Below, one piece after another: positions 22,972 to 25,624 of a DNA stretch of 25,624 nt. The position numbers and the translations under genes are program-made. Source of the DNA: a virus; IMG/VR virus record IMGVR_UViG_3300035162_002004, positions 1 through 25,624 of that record, one strand, 5' to 3'. A model generated the notes under the pieces. That model saw only the letters and a program-made list of their open reading frames with translations, was not told the origin of the DNA and searched no databases. Position 1 is the stretch's first letter, and each line of letters starts with the position of its first letter.

Positions 22972-23978
22972 AGTTCTTCATATATTCCTAATAATAGTTT
23001 CTTGTCGTAGCTTTCTGTGTCGATTGCAGATATTTCCTTTGTAACAATCTGATCCACACTTTCAAATGTAGTAATATCAATGTCGGTATGTATTTCATCA
23101 TCCTTTTGACTAGGAATAAGTGTAATCTCTCGACAGTCGTAATCGTTGATAAACGTTTCTTTAATAAAACTTGCTTCTTCGTAACTAATCGGTAAGTCAA
23201 GTGTTACTCTCAAGTACATTTTAGATTTTAACAACGTGTCTTTTTGATCTAACAGTTGGCTAAGTTTAACAGTACGATACTTAGGACAGTCGATCCAATT
23301 AAGATATTCAGGCTCTTTGTTGTTTTCTTTGTCAAGTATCATCATGCCACGTTCGTCATCCCACGCATCTGCATAGTTGTGCGGAAAAGCATTACCAATA
23401 TAATGAACTTGACCTTGTACTTGCCGTTTATGAAAGTGTCCACTAAACACATAGTCTTGATGTTTAAAATGTGATGCTTGCAGTTCTCCGTGATCGGGCA
23501 TTTGCACCATTGCGTTCATATAGAAGCTAGGAAGTTCAAAATGACCAAACATATACTTTGTTTTGATATTAGACATATTCTTCCACTCATCGCCTACTAA
23601 CCACGGAACAAGTGCAACGTCATCTTCAACGAGTATCTCGTCAATATATGTAATGCCCGGAATATGTTTTCCAAACTCTATACTGTAAACATCTCGCTTG
23701 TCTTTATAATATAAATCGTGATTACCTGCAAAGAAGTAAAACTTCTCAAAAGCCGCTCCTAGCTTTTCAAGACACCTAGTAGTTGAATCTAGTGTTTGCA
23801 CGTTAATAGTGTTTCTATTATGATGCCAGTCACCACAAAAAATACCAGTTTCGCAACCGTTAGCTTTTGCTTGTGCAATAAACCAATCTACAAATTCTTC
23901 ACAGTCTTGCAGATGAAGTCGACTATTTGACTTTAACCCAAGGTGTATGTCAGTAAATACTGCCGCTTTTTTAAACAT
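22968..23978 (-). CDS. gp47: Recombination endonuclease subunit, Mre11-like phosphoesterase (T4 gp47)
   Basis: 336 residues; AGAGGA ribosome site before the ATG at 23978. Metallophosphoesterase motifs appear in order: D10-I-H12, G49-D50, GNHD at 85-88, GHF at 145-147 and GHFH at 180-183, which would hold two metal ions. It pairs with gp46 as the nuclease of the SbcCD/Mre11-Rad50-type complex. A sigma70-type promoter sits just upstream, overlapping the end of gp55, so this operon can be read separately from gp55. Confidence 0.97.
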   Translation of the reverse strand: MFKKAAVFTDIHLGLKSNSRLHLQDCEEFVDWFIAQAKANGCETGIFCGDWHHNRNTINVQTLDSTTRCLEKLGAAFEKFYFFAGNHDLYYKDKRDVYSIEFGKHIPGITYIDEILVEDDVALVPWLVGDEWKNMSNIKTKYMFGHFELPSFYMNAMVQMPDHGELQASHFKHQDYVFSGHFHKRQVQGQVHYIGNAFPHNYADAWDDERGMMILDKENNKEPEYLNWIDCPKYRTVKLSQLLDQKDTLLKSKMYLRVTLDLPISYEEASFIKETFINDYDCREITLIPSQKDDEIHTDIDITTFESVDQIVTKEISAIDTESYDKKLLLGIYEEL

Positions 23979-23997
23979 AGATAATCCTCTTTAATAT

Positions 23998-24026
23998 ATT
24001 ATAACTTAAACTAGCCTAGAAGTCAA
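23998..24026 (-). promoter_or_regulatory. Sigma70-type promoter for gp47/gp46
   Basis: On the minus strand TTGACT (24021-24026) is separated by exactly 17 nt from TATAAT (23998-24003), followed by a 19-nt stretch to the gp47 ATG that contains AGAGGA. The -35 box includes the TGA stop codon of gp55. Near-consensus for host housekeeping sigma factor, so early or middle transcription is expected. Confidence 0.8.
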
Positions 24027-24922
24027 GACTTTTTGGTAATTTCACCATGTGTTGTAGTGGTTGCTTTACCGGCATCGTCGTAGGTTGTAATTACTGCATC
24101 AGATTGTTTAGGCATGTACTTGACTCGTTCTCTTTCCCAGTCACCTTGATTCTGTCTTGTAAAGCTAGGGTTCATGTCGTTCATCTCTAAGATATCATCG
24201 CGTATATTTTGCGCACGTTTTTCGATATTAATAACTCTTACAAAACTGTTAGTAACTGCGGCAGTGTAATATGCAAAAGGATTATTAGACTTAGATTCGT
24301 CAAATTGTAAGCCAATTTGTGCAAGTTGTAGTATTGCTTGCCCGCGCATTTCGTCATTGTAAGTGTATCCGCGTACATTGCCTCTTGTAGCATAACGATC
24401 ACATAACTTCATCCACATCATAGCAAGTTTATTAGTTGCTTTGCCGTGGTCTTTATTAAAGAAGCCGTTCTCCATTCCGCCTTGCCAATGACTTTTGCCT
24501 ATACATATTAGTTCGTCATTTTCGTTAAACTTCCAATGTTGAAAGGGAGGAAAGTTTAGCTTTACTCTGTAATCTGCAGGCGTTTTGGGATTCTTTTTGC
24601 GACCTGGCTCTTCCGGAATATGTTCAAACGACATAATACGAAAAACAACATCAGTTTTTAAAACTGTCCTATAATCCACCTCAAACTCAGCTAGTTTCTT
24701 TTTACCGCCTGCTAATTTAGAGGCTTCAAACGCTTCTTGTTGCATACGCTTTGCTTGCACTCGCTTTGCCTCAGCAATAGTTCTAACGTGAATCTTGTCA
24801 GTACTAGGTAAGATTAAATCATATTGAGAGTATTCAGGTGCAACGTAACTACAAAATGTAGCTTTGGACTTGTGTATTTCTTTCAAAATGTCTTTATTAT
24901 TTAAATAATTAACTCTTTTCAT
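24023..24922 (-). CDS. gp55: Late-transcription sigma factor (T4 gp55-like) with long central insertion
   Basis: 299 residues; TTGGAG before the ATG at 24922. The C-terminal half holds the gp55 core: RGYTYNDEMRGQAILQLAQIGLQFDESKSNNPFAYYTAAVTNSFVRVINIEKR (~184-236), a minimal sigma-region-2-like domain that directs RNA polymerase to late promoters. The N-terminal YLNNKDILKEI also fits the family. T4 gp55 is only 185 residues; here about 120 extra residues (~40-165, with RKKNPKTPADYRVKLNFPPF and CIGKSHWQGGMENGFF) lie between those parts. The extra segment might contact a different polymerase or coactivator. It is transcribed from its own sigma70-type promoter. Confidence 0.93.
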   Translation of the reverse strand: MKRVNYLNNKDILKEIHKSKATFCSYVAPEYSQYDLILPSTDKIHVRTIAEAKRVQAKRMQQEAFEASKLAGGKKKLAEFEVDYRTVLKTDVVFRIMSFEHIPEEPGRKKNPKTPADYRVKLNFPPFQHWKFNENDELICIGKSHWQGGMENGFFNKDHGKATNKLAMMWMKLCDRYATRGNVRGYTYNDEMRGQAILQLAQIGLQFDESKSNNPFAYYTAAVTNSFVRVINIEKRAQNIRDDILEMNDMNPSFTRQNQGDWERERVKYMPKQSDAVITTYDDAGKATTTTHGEITKKS

Positions 24923-24945
24923 GTTTTCTCCAATGGTTATATACT

Positions 24946-24974
24946 ATTATAAACTACTCTGTTAATAAAGTCAA
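24946..24974 (-). promoter_or_regulatory. Sigma70-type promoter for gp55
   Basis: Minus-strand TTGACT (24969-24974), 17-nt spacer, TATAAT (24946-24951), with the gp55 ATG 24 nt further and a TTGGAG ribosome site between. Nearly perfect consensus with optimal spacing, in the 82-bp divergent gap before the plus-strand gene at 25005. Confidence 0.85.
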
Positions 24975-24981
24975 CTAAATA
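24974..24981 (+). promoter_or_regulatory. Weak late-promoter candidate (ACTAAATA) for the right-edge gene
   Basis: Plus-strand ACTAAATA lies 24 nt upstream of the ATG at 25005, overlapping the -35 box of the divergent gp55 promoter by one base. It keeps the TAAATA core only, so it is uncertain. A structural gene would be expected to be late. Confidence 0.3.
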
Positions 24982-25004
24982 ATGTATATAGGAGACAATT
25001 AGAT

Positions 25005-25624
25005 ATGAGCAATGTTATAAGAGACGGTAGCGGTAAAGTTATGTATCGTAACGGCAAACCAGTTAGTAGCCCAACAACAGGTACTGGAGCCGCCGGACAA
25101 AATATAAATTCAAATAATTCTCCAGGCTCTGGTGCAAACTATGGTGCAATGCTTAACAACGCTATAAATGGTGCAAAAGATACGGGCAACGCTATGGTTG
25201 AAAAATTAACGGGCAATTTTGATGCAAGTTCGTTAAGAGCAGGAAAAGGTCTCAGAGACGCATTAAACAGCGCAGGAATGAATGGCCCAGCAGGTCGACA
25301 TGGCAGTTCGGCTCCTACTGCTAGTTTTAGTGATAGTCCAGAAAATAAAGATTGGCGTGTCAAAATATCAATTCCAAATGCAATTAAGGATAAAAACTCT
25401 CCGCTGTTGGCTCCAATTGCCGAAAAGGGTTTTATATTTCCATATACCCCGACAATTATAATCAGCCATAATGCTAATTATAATTCAGTAGCTCCTATAC
25501 ATAATAATTATCCATTTTTTGCTTATCAAAACTCACAAGTGGATCAATTAACAATAGTAGGACAGTTTTATGTACAAAATGCAGTTGAAGCAAAATACTG
25601 GACAGCATGTTTGCATTTCTTAAG
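25005..25624 (+). CDS. Virion structural protein, probable tail/baseplate component (partial, runs off right edge)
   Basis: 206 codons visible with no stop; ATATAGGAG precedes the ATG at 25005. The first ~110 residues are Gly/Asn/Ser/Ala-rich and flexible. From ~115 the protein reads WRVKISIPNAI, GFIFPYTPTIIISHNANYNS, APIHNNYPFFAYQNSQVDQLTIVGQFYVQNAVEAKYWTACLHFLK. The order 'WRV-x-(I/L)-S...FPYTP-x-(I/V)...H.NYPF..YQNS.V....I.G.F..Q...EA.Y..A..HFL' is one I know from structural proteins of marine T4-like phages. The exact virion location is not established here; a tail or baseplate part is likely. Divergent from gp55. Confidence 0.8.
   Translation, partial: MSNVIRDGSGKVMYRNGKPVSSPTTGTGAAGQNINSNNSPGSGANYGAMLNNAINGAKDTGNAMVEKLTGNFDASSLRAGKGLRDALNSAGMNGPAGRHGSSAPTASFSDSPENKDWRVKISIPNAIKDKNSPLLAPIAEKGFIFPYTPTIIISHNANYNSVAPIHNNYPFFAYQNSQVDQLTIVGQFYVQNAVEAKYWTACLHFL

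Noticed and set aside
1-25624. tRNA genes, CRISPR arrays, insertion sequences
   Set aside because: I looked for cloverleaf/T-loop patterns, regularly spaced repeats and transposase genes and saw none. A tRNA scan would be needed to exclude degenerate tRNAs.

Overview
The window looks like the structural core and part of the replication/late-transcription region of a T4-like contractile-tailed phage (T4 superfamily), most likely marine. The case rests on recognisable T4-type proteins in T4-type order: portal gp20, acidic prohead core protein, protease gp21, scaffold gp22 and major capsid gp23, plus recombination nuclease gp47/gp46 and the late sigma factor gp55. The AT-rich DNA, the repeat-built fibre proteins and the module choice (LamG, EF-hand loops, FCCH-like motifs) resemble phages of marine picoplankton. 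A SAR11 or similar host is only an inference.

Layout. Bases 1-8832 (minus strand) hold six virion-structure genes. Two are large fibre-like paralogues (1-2119, cut by the window edge, and 2259-6308) and four are smaller structural proteins. A strong terminator at 8947-8974 separates them from the head block. The head block (8999-15540, minus) runs portal, two small non-T4 genes, acidic core protein, protease, scaffold, major capsid. Upstream of it on the same strand lies the tape measure protein (15565-17844). Divergent from that, on the plus strand, is a gp26-like tail protein (17923-18849). It ends in a canonical -1 slippery heptamer (A AAT TTT) that enters a 77-codon reading frame with no start codon of its own. 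I interpret this as a programmed frameshift producing a tail-assembly-chaperone pair, analogous to lambda G/GT; it is the most striking find here. Bases 19065-19910 (minus) encode a Lys/Ala-rich protein whose first residues look like a T4 capsid-targeting sequence. About 640 bp without a convincing gene follow. Then come a GIY-YIG nuclease-like gene, a small conserved-looking ORF, gp46, gp47 and gp55 (all minus). The start of another structural gene runs off the right edge (plus).

Regulation. Two TTGACT-N17-TATAAT promoters stand directly before gp55 and gp47, as expected for genes read by host RNA polymerase early or middle in infection. Structural genes are preceded instead by TATAAATA or close variants (CATAAATA, GATAAATA), the T4 late-promoter type that gp55 would recognise. 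The window therefore contains both the late sigma factor and its probable targets.

How it works together. gp55 switches on late genes. gp22 and the acidic core protein form the scaffold on the gp20 ring, gp23 assembles round it, and gp21 then cuts at L/I-x-E sites visible in gp23, gp22 and the putative internal protein. The tape measure and its adjacent frameshifted chaperone set tail length. The left-hand fibre-like proteins probably decorate the virion and contact the host. gp46/47 process DNA ends for recombination-dependent replication.
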